Shown here: positions 42,289 through 51,044 of the stretch, one piece after another
Numbering within the stretch: the stretch's first letter is position 1
How the letters are laid out: each line of letters opens with the position of its first letter
NCBI RefSeq assembly: GCF_021353265.1
Contig: NZ_JAJTWU010000006.1
Location: 354,111-418,110, forward strand
Origin: Pelomonas cellulosilytica
GTDB lineage: Bacteria; Pseudomonadota; Gammaproteobacteria; Burkholderiales; Burkholderiaceae_C
Length of the DNA stretch: 64,000 nucleotides
Reading direction: 5' to 3'
Notes under the pieces: generated by a model
What the model saw: only the letters and a program-made list of their open reading frames with translations
Databases searched by the model: none
Told to the model about the DNA's origin: nothing
Translations under genes and position numbers: made by a program

Positions 42289-42486
42289 CGTGCCACCCGG
42301 CGCACCGACGCCTACCGGGACGGGACTCTCACCCGTTGAAGTGGCGCAGCGCGCATCAACTCTCCCGTCCTCCGGAGAGTTCAGTCGAGTCTTTGCTTCG
42401 TGACGCACCATCCCCGGATTCTCGGTCCGGCGGCCGCGTGCCGCGCTGCACCCCGTCGCGGACGCCGCCGACTCACCGATGGCCTT

Positions 42487-43599
42487 TCATCGCCCTTCGC
42501 GCTGTGTCCCGTTCGCCTCGATGCCTGCCGATGCCGCCCGCGGCGCCGAGGACCTCAACCGTTGGGACAAGCTGTCCTGCAACGGTTTTTCGAGGTGCCG
42601 ATGCAGCATGTAACCGACAAGCACAGAAAGCATGACCGATAGCGCGATCCCGGCATCGACCATCAGGGGATGGACCGTCTCCAGCTTCAGGTAGACGAAT
42701 GGCCTGACCACAAGCCATGAGATGACCGGCATATGGAACAGGTAGGTGGCATACGACGCCGCGCCAAACGGATTGGCTGCGCGCAGCGCCGGTCGATCCG
42801 AATTGCTGATCGCCGCCCACATGACGACAGCGGCCGGCACTCCCAGCCAGAGGAACCGCCACGGATTGACTTCCGGCCATCGCGCGGCCATCGGAATGGC
42901 GCACACAAACGCCAGCACGCCGATCCAGGGAGACAGACGCGGCAACCGGTTCATCTTGAAGGCCGTGCCCAGCAGCATGCCAAAGATGAACTCCAGATAG
43001 ACCGGCTGAGCCAGAAACATACCAAGGGCCGTGGCGGGCGATGTTGCCCGCGCCACCAGCACCAGGGCGACGATGGCGCCAGCCATGAATGGCACGGAGC
43101 GGCCCAGCGCCAGCGCCAGCGCAAATACCAGGTAGAACACCATTTCGTAGGAAAGCGTCCAGCTCACACCGAGGATGGGCTGGATATGGCCGTTGCTGCC
43201 CAGGCTGGGCGCCAGCACCGCGGCGGCGATAACCCTTCCGGCGTCCAGCACGTCGGGGTCCGCGCGGCCCGTCTTCCACATCACCGTGGCGGCGCCAGCG
43301 ATCGGAATGAGCAAGGCCATCCAATACAGGGGATAGATGCGGATGACGCGTCTGAGCAGAAACCACCTGGCGGCCCGTCCTCCACTCTGGCCCGGCGTCG
43401 TATGGACCATGATGAAGCCGCTGATCACGAAGAAGACGTCGACACCGATGATGAGGACATTCCAGTTGGCGGACTCCGCCAGCACGAATGCGCTCGTGCC
43501 CGGCTCGATATTGATGGCGAAAGCGCGGATGGCATGGTGCAACACCACCATCGAGGCAGCGATTCCTCGCATAGCCTGTACTGTCCAGATTTCCTTCAC
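42487..43599 (-). CDS. Acyltransferase family 3 (OafA/YrhL-like) membrane protein
   Basis: This 370-residue integral membrane acyltransferase opens EIWTVQAMRGIAASMVVLHHA, with the conserved His, then FFVISGFIMV and RRVIRIYPLYW; about ten hydrophobic segments follow. Such proteins O-acetylate surface polysaccharides or lipids. The GTG at 43599 is taken as start because it puts the family's typical N-terminus first; an ATG further upstream (43713) would add 38 residues without similarity. By eye the gene is less GC-rich than its surroundings and it abuts the intron remnant, which fits acquisition by transfer. Confidence 0.78.
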   Translation of the reverse strand: MKEIWTVQAMRGIAASMVVLHHAIRAFAINIEPGTSAFVLAESANWNVLIIGVDVFFVISGFIMVHTTPGQSGGRAARWFLLRRVIRIYPLYWMALLIPIAGAATVMWKTGRADPDVLDAGRVIAAAVLAPSLGSNGHIQPILGVSWTLSYEMVFYLVFALALALGRSVPFMAGAIVALVLVARATSPATALGMFLAQPVYLEFIFGMLLGTAFKMNRLPRLSPWIGVLAFVCAIPMAARWPEVNPWRFLWLGVPAAVVMWAAISNSDRPALRAANPFGAASYATYLFHMPVISWLVVRPFVYLKLETVHPLMVDAGIALSVMLSVLVGYMLHRHLEKPLQDSLSQRLRSSAPRAASAGIEANGTQREGR

Positions 43600-43738
43600 A
43601 GCCTTCTCTTTCGTATATCGGCAGCCTGCATCCCACAACACCTGGCGCCACAATCCAATATGAAACGCCAGGGACTCTTCCAGCCGAAGGCAGGGCGAAC
43701 GCGTCGCGAACAACGCCTATGCCGGCTGCCCCATGCCT

Positions 43739-44455
43739 TCAGTGCAGCCACTGAACCGCCATCAGCACGCCAATCAGCACCGGCTGGTGGACCATGTAGT
43801 AGCTCAGCGACCATCGGCCGGGCCACGCCAGCGCACGCGGCGCGCGGCCTTTCCACAAGGCCGGCCATCGGCGCGTGACGACGAAGCCCGCCAGCAGCGG
43901 CGCCAACCACGGAAGCAGCGGCACGTAGTCTTCCGTGATGGGCTTGTGCGTGACCAGTCCCAGCCAGTCCGTCCAGCGCGTGTCAAAGAAGGGCGACGCC
44001 CACAGCTGCGGTGCCACCATGGCCAGCGCGGCCAGCGCGACCAGCACCGCGTCGGGCAGCCGCGCAAGGCCGAAACGCAGCAGCACCAGCATCACGGCGA
44101 TGCCGTGCAGCACGCCGAAGCTGATCCAGCTGTCGGGAAACATGACGCGCGAGCTCAGCGACACGGCCAGCGCACACGCGGCCACCTGCGCCCAGCGCCG
44201 CCAAAAGCGGCCGGCCATCTGCTGCCCGCTCAGCGCCAGTGCCTGCCCGCCGCCCGCGCAGAACAGGAACAGGCTGACGATGCAGCAGCGCTGCCAGGTC
44301 CAGAACGGGTCGCGGTAGAAGTTCTGCTGGATCCAGCCGAAGTGGTTGAGGTCGAAACTGAAGTGGTAGGCCGTCATCCACAGCATGGCCGCACCACGCA
44401 GCGCGTCGAGTCGGTGGGAGCGGGAGGCGGCGGGCTGGGCGGTCGCGTCAGGCAT
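43739..44455 (-). CDS. DUF1624 / heparan-alpha-glucosaminide N-acetyltransferase-like membrane protein
   Basis: This 238-residue membrane protein begins with RLDALRGAAMLWMTAYHF, has DLNHFGW, and about seven hydrophobic segments including SLSYYMVHQPVLIGVLM at the C-terminus. This matches the DUF1624 family, distantly related to acyltransferase family 3 and to the human lysosomal acetyltransferase HGSNAT. The substrate is unknown. It diverges from the protease gene with a 76-bp gap. Confidence 0.82.
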   Translation of the reverse strand: MPDATAQPAASRSHRLDALRGAAMLWMTAYHFSFDLNHFGWIQQNFYRDPFWTWQRCCIVSLFLFCAGGGQALALSGQQMAGRFWRRWAQVAACALAVSLSSRVMFPDSWISFGVLHGIAVMLVLLRFGLARLPDAVLVALAALAMVAPQLWASPFFDTRWTDWLGLVTHKPITEDYVPLLPWLAPLLAGFVVTRRWPALWKGRAPRALAWPGRWSLSYYMVHQPVLIGVLMAVQWLH

Positions 44456-44531
44456 GGCTGGCGCGCAGTCTATGCGGCAGGCGCCCGCGTTTTGCCCACA
44501 ATTCGGGCGGTTCCCACTTCGCCCGACTGCC

Positions 44532-45617
44532 GTGACCTGCTCGCTCCGTCACCCCATTCTCGCCGCCCTGCTGTTCGCGCTGGCCACCACGCCAGCCTTC
44601 GCCAAAGCTCAGGCCCAGCCCCGCGCCGTCAGCCCGCGCGGCGCGCTGGACGCCGAGGAGCTGAACAACATCGGCGTCTTCAAGCGCGTATCGCCGTCGG
44701 TCGTGCACATCACGACGCTGGCGGTGCAGCGTGACTTCTTTTCGTTGCGCACCAGCGAGCAGCCCAGCGGCACCGGCACCGGCTTCATCTGGGACGACGC
44801 CGGCCATGTGGTCACGAACTTCCACGTCATCCAGGGCGGCGACCGCGCCACCGTAACGCTGAACGACCAAAGCAGCTACTCCGCCCGGCTCGTGGGCGCC
44901 TACCCGGACCGCGACCTCGCCGTGCTGCGCATCGAGGCCCCGCGCGACAAGCTGCCGGCCATTGCGGTGGGCAGCAGCCGCGAGCTGCAGGTGGGGCAAA
45001 AGGTCTATGCCATCGGCAACCCCTTCGGGCTGGACCAGACGCTGACCACCGGCATCGTTTCCGCGCTGAACCGCGAGATCGAGTCCGTCACGCGGCGCAC
45101 GATCAAGGGCGCCATCCAGACCGACGCGGCAATCAACCCGGGCAACTCGGGTGGTCCGCTGCTGGACTCGGCGGGGCGGCTCATAGGTGTCAACACCGCT
45201 ATCTACAGTCCCAGCGGCGCCAGCGCCGGCATCGGCTTTGCGATCCCCGTGGACGAGGTCAACCGCATCGTGCCGCGTCTGATCCGCGACGGCCGCTTCA
45301 TCCGCCCGGTGCTGGGCGTGACCTCGGGCCCGGAGAACCTGGCCAGGGCACTGGGCGCGCCCAAGGGCGTGTTGCTGGTCAACGTGGCCGACGGCAGCCC
45401 CGCCGCGGCAGCCGGCCTGAAGCCCTTCGGCCGCGACCGCATGGGCCGCATCGTGCAGGGCGACGTCATCACCGCCGTGGACGGGCGGGCAGTGGCGGAC
45501 CTGGACGACATGCTGTCGCTGCTGGAGACGCGGCAGATCGGGGAGAAGGTGACGCTGACCGTGTGGCGAAGCGGGCAGACGAGGATGGTGGCGGCGACGT
45601 TGGGCAGTTCAGACTGA
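44532..45617 (+). CDS. Deg-type periplasmic serine protease with one PDZ domain
   Basis: This 361-residue S1C protease has an N-terminal signal peptide (LAALLFALATTPAFA); the catalytic triad is in VVTNFHVIQGG (His), DRDLAVLRIEA (Asp) and NPGNSGGPLLDSAG (Ser). A single PDZ domain follows (GVLLVNVADGSPAAAAGLKP, VTLTVWRSGQ). With one PDZ and a cleavable signal it is closer to DegS/HhoB-like enzymes than to DegP. It should act in periplasmic protein quality control. The start is the GTG at 44532, immediately before the signal peptide. Confidence 0.88.
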   Translation: MTCSLRHPILAALLFALATTPAFAKAQAQPRAVSPRGALDAEELNNIGVFKRVSPSVVHITTLAVQRDFFSLRTSEQPSGTGTGFIWDDAGHVVTNFHVIQGGDRATVTLNDQSSYSARLVGAYPDRDLAVLRIEAPRDKLPAIAVGSSRELQVGQKVYAIGNPFGLDQTLTTGIVSALNREIESVTRRTIKGAIQTDAAINPGNSGGPLLDSAGRLIGVNTAIYSPSGASAGIGFAIPVDEVNRIVPRLIRDGRFIRPVLGVTSGPENLARALGAPKGVLLVNVADGSPAAAAGLKPFGRDRMGRIVQGDVITAVDGRAVADLDDMLSLLETRQIGEKVTLTVWRSGQTRMVAATLGSSD

Positions 45618-45650
45618 TATCCCTGGCCGGTCACGACACCTGCGATTGCG

Positions 45651-46161
45651 ATGCACTTCACAGCAACGCTTGCCTACGACAAGGCACTGCTGCGCAAGGC
45701 TGCCTTCGCATTCTGGCGCCGGTCTGTCGGCATCACCTTCCCGCTCGTGCTGCTCTGCTTTAGTGCCTACCTCGCACTGCGGGCCATGACCGCCCGGAGA
45801 GACTGGCCATGGGGGCGATGACGGCTAGCGCCTTGCTCGGCTATCTGGTCTGCGGCGCAGCATGGGTTGTTCACTACCGGAACTGCCTCGCCAAACTGCG
45901 AGATATGGGCACACCGATCGCCGAGTTCACGGCGCAAGATGAATCCTTCCCTCTCATCTCTGGCATCCGCACCGCCTCCATGAAGTGGTCATGCGTCATC
46001 GAAGTCTGGCGCTTTGACGGCTTCTTGCTTCTGTCTTATCCAAAGCGCATTTCTCAACGCTTCCCCTCCAGAACGTCACACCAGAAATGCAGTCCTTCGT
46101 GCTGGACCGAATCCGTTCATCCGGTGGCAAAGTGGACGGCAGAGCGGCACCCGTAAAGTAG
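45651..46161 (+). pseudogene. YcxB-like membrane protein gene broken by two frameshifts
   Basis: Three consecutive pieces in three frames reconstruct one small protein. Piece one (ATG 45651 to TGA 45821) has a membrane helix (SVGITFPLVLLCFSAYLAL). Piece two, in the frame of 45809, has a second helix (LLGYLVCGAAWVV) and [22 protein letters not shown]. Piece three, from about 46042 to the TAG at 46159-46161, continues [20 protein letters not shown]. The order (two helices, then a Trp-containing beta-domain ending in a PK motif) is that of YcxB-like proteins. The first shift is at a run of five G (45811-45815), the second near AAA at 46042. Either decay or sequencing error could explain it. Confidence 0.65.
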
Positions 46162-46220
46162 CGCCCTTTGCCCGAAGCTGTGAACACGCCGGGCTCACCA
46201 AACAAGCGACAGGACACCCC

Positions 46221-46934
46221 ATGGGCGCGCAATGGAAAGCCAAACACAAGGACATCGCTGCCAATGCCAAGGGCAAGCTGTTCGGCAAGCTGGCCAAGGA
46301 CATCATGATCGCCGCGCGCGGTGGCGCTGACCCGAAGGACAACGCCAAGCTGCGCATGGCCGTGGAGGCCGCGCGCAAGGTGTCCATGCCCAAGGACACG
46401 CTGGACCGCGCCATCAAGAAGGGGGCCGGGCTGACGGGCGAAACGGTGCACTTCGAGCAGGTCATCTACGAAGGCTTCGCGCCCCACCGCGTGCCGGTGA
46501 TGGTGGAGGTACTGACGGACAACACCAACCGCGCGGCGTCCGACATGCGTGTGCTGTTCCGCAAGGGGCAGCAGGGCACACCAGGCTCGGTGAGCTGGGA
46601 CTTCGACCACCTCGGGCTGATCGAAGCCGAGCCCGCCACGCCTGGCGCCGATGCCGACACCGCCGCCATCGAGGCCGGCGCGCAAGACCTGCTGCCGGCC
46701 GATGAGAACGGCGTCACCGTCTTCCTGACCGACCCGACCGACCTCGACCTCGTCAGCCGCGCGCTGCCCACCCAGGGCTTCACCGTGCTGAGCGCCAAGT
46801 TGGGCTACCGGCCCAAGAACCCCATCGACCCGGCAAGCCTCAGCGCCGAGCAGCTGGAGGAGGTGGAAGGCTTCCTCGCCGCGATGGACGACAACGACGA
46901 CGTGCAGCACGTGTACGCCGGTCTGGCGGGCTGA
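46221..46934 (+). CDS. yebC: YebC/PmpR/TACO1 family protein
   Basis: This 237-residue protein is the normal length. Signatures are [20 protein letters not shown] at the N-terminus, [31 protein letters not shown] and [10 protein letters not shown]. The family was first described as transcriptional regulators; members have since been linked to translation of proline-rich stretches by ribosomes. Some Burkholderiales carry two copies, so this may not be the only one in the genome. It stands alone, 60 bp after the broken YcxB-like gene. Confidence 0.93.
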   Translation: MGAQWKAKHKDIAANAKGKLFGKLAKDIMIAARGGADPKDNAKLRMAVEAARKVSMPKDTLDRAIKKGAGLTGETVHFEQVIYEGFAPHRVPVMVEVLTDNTNRAASDMRVLFRKGQQGTPGSVSWDFDHLGLIEAEPATPGADADTAAIEAGAQDLLPADENGVTVFLTDPTDLDLVSRALPTQGFTVLSAKLGYRPKNPIDPASLSAEQLEEVEGFLAAMDDNDDVQHVYAGLAG

Positions 46935-47199
46935 CGGCAGCCCGACGACGCAAGGCATGGAGGAGGGCTCCCGCCACGCAACCAGTTGCCGGTTGGCTAC
47001 GCCCGGCTGGCCGGGGGCGTCGTGTCACCGCCGCTCGTGCCTGCATTGACGGTGCCGGCCGAGCGGGACGCCCGGCCGAGCGTGGCACGGCTGGCACTTG
47101 GCCTCTGGACCGCCGAGGCGGCCGACACCCGCCTCAGCCCGGCCTTTCGCGGACTTGCGCCGGCCACGCGAACGCACACCAACAAGTGAAGAAGCTGGC

Positions 47200-48105
47200 A
47201 TGAACCGACTCACTTTGGCGCTGGCTACGCTCACGCTGGGCGTGGCCGCCGCAAGCCTGCTGGCCGGAGAGCTGCTGACGCGGCCGGCGCGCCAGGCCAT
47301 CGGCCCGCCGCCGGACGACCTGGCCGGGGTCGAGCCCGTGCAGCTGCCCGACCCCCTGGGCCAGCGCATTTCCGGGTGGTTCGTACCAGGCCACCCTGGC
47401 GAAGGCGCAGTGCTGCTGCTGCACGGCGTTCGCAGCAACCGCCTGCAGATGCTGGACCGCGCCCGCTGGCTGCAACGCGAGGGCCTGGCCAGCCTGCTCA
47501 TCGACCTGCCTTCGCATGGCGAGAGCACCGGCGAGCGCATCACCTTCGGCCGGCGCGAGGCGGCCGCCGCGGACGCAGCACTGACCTGGCTGCGCGCTCG
47601 CTTGCCCGGCGAGCGTATCGGCGCCCTCGGCGTCTCGCTTGGCGGCGCCACGCTGACCTTCGCCGAGCGCCAGCCGGAGCTCGATGCGCTCGTGCTCGAG
47701 TCGGTCTACCCCACCATCGTCGACGCGGTGCAGGACCGGCTGACGACAAGGCTCGGCCCCGCGGGCCGTTGGCTGGCGCCGCTGCTGCTCGTGCAGCTGC
47801 CGCTGCGGCTGGACATGAACGCCGACCAACTGCGCCCACTGGACGCCGTCGGCCACATCCGTGCGCCGCTGCTGATCGCCTCCGGCACCGAGGACCGCAG
47901 CACGCGCTGGGCCGAGACCGAGCAGCTTTTCGCAATGGCACCGGAGCCAAAGACGCTTTGGGCCGTGAGGGGCGCGGGCCACGTGGACCTGCATGCATTC
48001 CGCCCAACGGTCTACGAGGCGACGCTGGGCCCGTGGCTGCATGCACGGTTGCGCAAGACCCCGCCTGCCCAGGGCCAAGAAGCGGCCGGCAAGATGCCGG
48101 CATGA
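47200..48105 (+). CDS. Alpha/beta hydrolase, membrane-anchored or exported
   Basis: This 301-residue alpha/beta hydrolase has an N-terminal hydrophobic segment ([21 protein letters not shown]) acting as signal or anchor. The core shows [14 protein letters not shown] (oxyanion region), the nucleophile elbow GVSLGGAT, the acid near [10 protein letters not shown] and His in [12 protein letters not shown]. It belongs to the serine aminopeptidase/BAAT-like hydrolases that attack esters or amides; the substrate is unknown. The TGA overlaps the ATG of the next gene (ATGA), so the two are cotranscribed. Confidence 0.82.
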   Translation: MNRLTLALATLTLGVAAASLLAGELLTRPARQAIGPPPDDLAGVEPVQLPDPLGQRISGWFVPGHPGEGAVLLLHGVRSNRLQMLDRARWLQREGLASLLIDLPSHGESTGERITFGRREAAAADAALTWLRARLPGERIGALGVSLGGATLTFAERQPELDALVLESVYPTIVDAVQDRLTTRLGPAGRWLAPLLLVQLPLRLDMNADQLRPLDAVGHIRAPLLIASGTEDRSTRWAETEQLFAMAPEPKTLWAVRGAGHVDLHAFRPTVYEATLGPWLHARLRKTPPAQGQEAAGKMPA

Positions 48106-49094
48106 CTCCCCTGCCCCCGCTGTCCATCCTCGACCTTGCGCCCGTCGTCGAAGGCGCCACCACCCGACAGGCGCTGCTGAACAGCCTGGACCTGGTCCGC
48201 CTTGCCGACGAGCTGGGCTACCAGCGCTACTGGGTGGCCGAGCACCACAACATGGAAGGCGTGGCCAGTTCGGCGACCGCTGTGCTGATCGGCCAGTTGG
48301 CCGCGGCCTCCCGGCGTATCCGGATCGGCGCCGGCGGCATCATGCTGCCGAACCATGCGCCGCTGACCATCGCCGAGCAGTTCGGCACGCTGGCCGAGCT
48401 CTTCCCAAGTCGCATCGACCTGGGCCTGGGCCGCGCACCGGGCACCGACCGGCCCACAATGCGCGCGCTGCGTCGCAGCCTGGAATCCACCGGCGAAGAC
48501 GCCTTCCCGAACGACGTGCTGGAACTGCAGGCCTACCTCGGCCCCGCGGACGCGCACGCCGTCGTGCGCGCCGTGCCGGGCCAAGGCACCGAAGTGCCGA
48601 TCTGGCTGCTGGGCTCCAGCCTCTACAGCGCGCAGCTGTCGGCCTACCTCGGCCTGCCGTTCGCGTTCGCCTCGCACTTCGCGCCAGAGATGCTGATGCA
48701 GGCGCTGCAGATCTACCGCAGCACCTACCGGCCGAGCGCCCGCCACCCGAAGCCGCATGCGATGGTGGGCCTGAACGTCATCGTCGCGCCCACCGACGAC
48801 GAGGCGCGCTTCTTGTTCACGTCGGTTCAGCAGCGCTTCCTCGGCATGGCGCGCGGGCGGCGCGGCAAGTTGCCGGAGCCCGTACCCAGCATGGACGCGC
48901 TGTGGACGCCGGCCGAGCGGCTGCAGGTGGAGCGCATGCTCAGCGAATCGGTCGTCGGATCGCCGGAAACGGTGCGGGCCGGTCTGCAGGCGACGGCGGA
49001 GCGCACCGGAGCCGACGAGCTCATCGTCGCCTGTGCGGTGCACGACCACGCGCTGCGGCGGCGGTCCTACGAACTGCTGTCGGCCCTGGCCTGA
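48102..49094 (+). CDS. Luciferase-like (LLM class) flavin monooxygenase
   Basis: This 330-residue member of the bacterial luciferase-like superfamily, of the MsnO8/YhbW type, has [52 protein letters not shown] and [12 protein letters not shown]. Such enzymes use FMNH2 supplied by a partner reductase to oxidise organic compounds; light emission is not expected, as the luxA/luxB pairing is absent. It forms an operon with the hydrolase gene upstream and converges on the antiporter gene, with 10 bp between stops. Confidence 0.88.
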   Translation: MTPLPPLSILDLAPVVEGATTRQALLNSLDLVRLADELGYQRYWVAEHHNMEGVASSATAVLIGQLAAASRRIRIGAGGIMLPNHAPLTIAEQFGTLAELFPSRIDLGLGRAPGTDRPTMRALRRSLESTGEDAFPNDVLELQAYLGPADAHAVVRAVPGQGTEVPIWLLGSSLYSAQLSAYLGLPFAFASHFAPEMLMQALQIYRSTYRPSARHPKPHAMVGLNVIVAPTDDEARFLFTSVQQRFLGMARGRRGKLPEPVPSMDALWTPAERLQVERMLSESVVGSPETVRAGLQATAERTGADELIVACAVHDHALRRRSYELLSALA

Positions 49095-49104
49095 GCGCCC
49101 GGGC

Positions 49105-50367
49105 CTACAACAGCAGGAAGGCGGCGGCGGCCACGGCTGTAGGCCCGAGCGCCCCCAACAGCAAGCCCCCCGCCCCCACCGATTCGTCGGCAAAGCCCCG
49201 GCGTAGCAATGCCAACCCCGCCGGGTTGGGCGCATTGGCGATGACGGTCAGCCCGCCGCCGGCCACCGCCCCCGCCACCAGCAGGTACTTGGCCTCGCTG
49301 GTGATGCCCTGGATTTGCGAGCCTAGGTAGGTCAATGCCGCGTTGTCCGTCACGGCCGTCAGGCTAAGCGCACCGAAGAACAGCGCCAGCGGCTCCAGCC
49401 CGGACACCAGGGGCTGCAGCCACCAGCGTTGCAGCCCACCCAACACCACCAGGCCGGCCAGGAAGAACGCCACTAGCAACGCCTCCTTGACGAGAAGCGG
49501 CTCCTGGTGGCGCTCATAGGCCTGCGCATAGCCCAGGAACAGCAGGAAGAGGCCCAGGAAAGCCACCGGATGGTGGGCCAGTGTCACGACGCCCGCCAGC
49601 AACACCAGGTGAACGGCAACGACGCCGACAGGCACGCTACGTCCGACGGTCGCGGAGGCAGCAGCAGGCGGCAACGCAGCCAGCGGCTTGCGCAGCGCCA
49701 GCGCCGCCACGGTCGCGTTCAGCACGACGGCCAAGGCGGCCTTCCAGCCGAAGTGGGCGAACATGAAGGCGCTGTCCCACTGCCAGGCCGAAGCGACCAT
49801 CAGCACCGGCGGCGCGGCGTACGAAGTCAGCGTACCGCCGATGGAGACGTTGACGAACAGCACGCCCAGCGCCAGGTACTTGGGCGGCTCCGGCAGCTCC
49901 GGCCGGAATACCACGGGCGCCAGCATCAGCGCCGCGATGGTCATGGCGGCAGGCTCCGTCACCAGCGACCCCATCAAAGGCACGGCCGACAGACCGAGCC
50001 AGGCGGTGGCGAGGTTTAGCGGCAGCGGCAGCAGCCGAGCCGTCGCCGAGACGACCGTCTGCACCGCATGGATCACCGGCTTCGATCCAGCAATGACCAT
50101 TACGACGAAGACGAACAGCGGCTCCGTGTAATTGCGCGATTCGACATAGTGAAGCGCCGAGTCGCCACCCGCGAGCAGTGCCATGCACAGCACGAGCACG
50201 ATAGCCCAGAAGCCGAACACCACCTCCACCTCACCGAGCAGGTGCAGCAGGCCGGCGTGACGCGGATGATGGTGGGCCAGGCGCTCGAACAGCTTGGCGG
50301 CGAAGGTATGGAGGACGGCGGCGGCGAAAAGGCCGGCGGCGAGCAACTCGATGGGCTCGTGGGGCAT
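49105..50367 (-). CDS. Putative Na+/H+ antiporter
   Basis: This 420-residue integral membrane protein has about eleven hydrophobic segments. Stretches such as MGSLVTEPAAMTIAALML, VNVSIGGTLTSYAAPPVLMV and SLTAVTDNAALTYLGSQIQG match the putative Na+/H+ antiporter family related to the ArsB/NhaD ion transporters, with the polar TEPAA and TDNAA motifs expected in discontinuous helices. The ATG at 50367 (MPHEPIELL) was chosen; an ATG 18 nt upstream is possible. It is the last leftward gene after regA, but a 113-bp gap with a strong hairpin lies between. Confidence 0.78.
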   Translation of the reverse strand: MPHEPIELLAAGLFAAAVLHTFAAKLFERLAHHHPRHAGLLHLLGEVEVVFGFWAIVLVLCMALLAGGDSALHYVESRNYTEPLFVFVVMVIAGSKPVIHAVQTVVSATARLLPLPLNLATAWLGLSAVPLMGSLVTEPAAMTIAALMLAPVVFRPELPEPPKYLALGVLFVNVSIGGTLTSYAAPPVLMVASAWQWDSAFMFAHFGWKAALAVVLNATVAALALRKPLAALPPAAASATVGRSVPVGVVAVHLVLLAGVVTLAHHPVAFLGLFLLFLGYAQAYERHQEPLLVKEALLVAFFLAGLVVLGGLQRWWLQPLVSGLEPLALFFGALSLTAVTDNAALTYLGSQIQGITSEAKYLLVAGAVAGGGLTVIANAPNPAGLALLRRGFADESVGAGGLLLGALGPTAVAAAAFLLL

Positions 50368-50433
50368 GGGCGGTCCAGGATACATTCCGCGAGGCGGCCC
50401 GACCTTCGCGCAAACCTGCGGCGCCGGACCCGA

Positions 50434-50459
50434 CGCTACACCCGGCACGCAGTGTAGCG
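50434..50459 (-). terminator. Hairpin between regA and the antiporter gene
   Basis: A perfect 8-bp inverted repeat (CGCTACAC at 50434-50441, GTGTAGCG at 50452-50459) with a 10-nt loop begins 21 bp after the regA-like stop. It has no T-run, so it may be a Rho-assisted end of the cyo-reg operon, an RNA-stability element, or an operator for the antiporter gene. Confidence 0.45.
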
Positions 50460-50480
50460 ACGCCTCAGGCGATGCCAGCG

Positions 50481-51044
50481 CTACTTGACGCGCTGCTTCT
50501 CCAGCTTGCGCGCCAGCGTGCGGCGGTGCATGCCCAGACGGCGGGCCGTCTCGCTGATGTTGAAGTCGGTCTCGGCCAGCACCTCGTGGATGCGTTCCCA
50601 CTCCAGCGTCTTGATGGATGCAGTCTGGCGCTCGGTGACCTCCACGTCCGCATCACCTTGGCGCCGCGCGAATGCGGCCTCGATGTCGTCGGTGTTGGCC
50701 GGCTTGGCCAGGTAGTGGCAGGCGCCCAGCTTGATGGCCTCCACGGCGGTGGCGATGCTGGCGTAGCCGGTCAGCACGACGATGAGCACCTCCGGGTCCC
50801 AGCCCTGCAGGTATTGCACGCAGGCCAGGCCCGAAGCACCGCCGGCGAGCTTGAGATCCACGACGGCATGGCCCAGTTCCTCGTCTTCCGACAGGCCGTC
50901 CAGCAGCGTCTTGAGATCCTCCAGACCGGTGGCACGGATCACGCGCCAGCCTCGGCGCTCAAAGGAACGGCTCAGGGTGCGGGCAAAGCTATCGTCGTCC
51001 TCGACGATGAGCAGCAGGCGGTCTTCTTCAGGAGCGGCGGACAT
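50481..51044 (-). CDS. regA: RegA/PrrA/ActR-type response regulator
   Basis: This 187-residue protein is typical of the RegA family. The receiver domain starts LLLIVEDDDSFARTLSRSF; the phosphoacceptor Asp is in HAVVDLKLAGGASGL, with VVLTGYASIATAVEAIKLGA and LAKPAN behind it. The short C-terminal part has the Fis-type helix-turn-helix ISETARRLGMHRRTLARKL, nearly invariant in RegA/PrrA. These regulators switch respiratory and energy genes with redox state. The ATG (51044) lies 17 bp inside the end of the kinase gene, so translation is coupled. No RegA targets can be read directly from the sequence. Confidence 0.9.
   Translation of the reverse strand: MSAAPEEDRLLLIVEDDDSFARTLSRSFERRGWRVIRATGLEDLKTLLDGLSEDEELGHAVVDLKLAGGASGLACVQYLQGWDPEVLIVVLTGYASIATAVEAIKLGACHYLAKPANTDDIEAAFARRQGDADVEVTERQTASIKTLEWERIHEVLAETDFNISETARRLGMHRRTLARKLEKQRVK

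Larger units (their letters stand above)
41733..42411 (-). mobile_element. Remnant of a group II intron
   Basis: The minus strand holds the 3' part of a bacterial group II intron: a frameshifted fragment of the maturase C-terminus followed by a well-preserved domain V hairpin and a G-rich stretch that could be domain VI. Upstream of the maturase fragment (about 42300-42345) a GGGTGAGAGTCCCGT stretch resembles a domain I stem of such introns, which would mean that the middle of the intron, including most of the reverse transcriptase, was deleted. An 8-bp perfect hairpin lies at 42358-42381. Insertion beside rlmB may have separated that gene from its usual upstream partner. Confidence 0.7.

Noticed and set aside
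46986-47189. Small plus-strand open frame of 67 codons between yebC and the hydrolase gene
   Set aside because: It has no ribosome-binding site and no recognisable sequence, and its composition is that of random GC-rich DNA. Nothing else is seen in this 265-bp gap.
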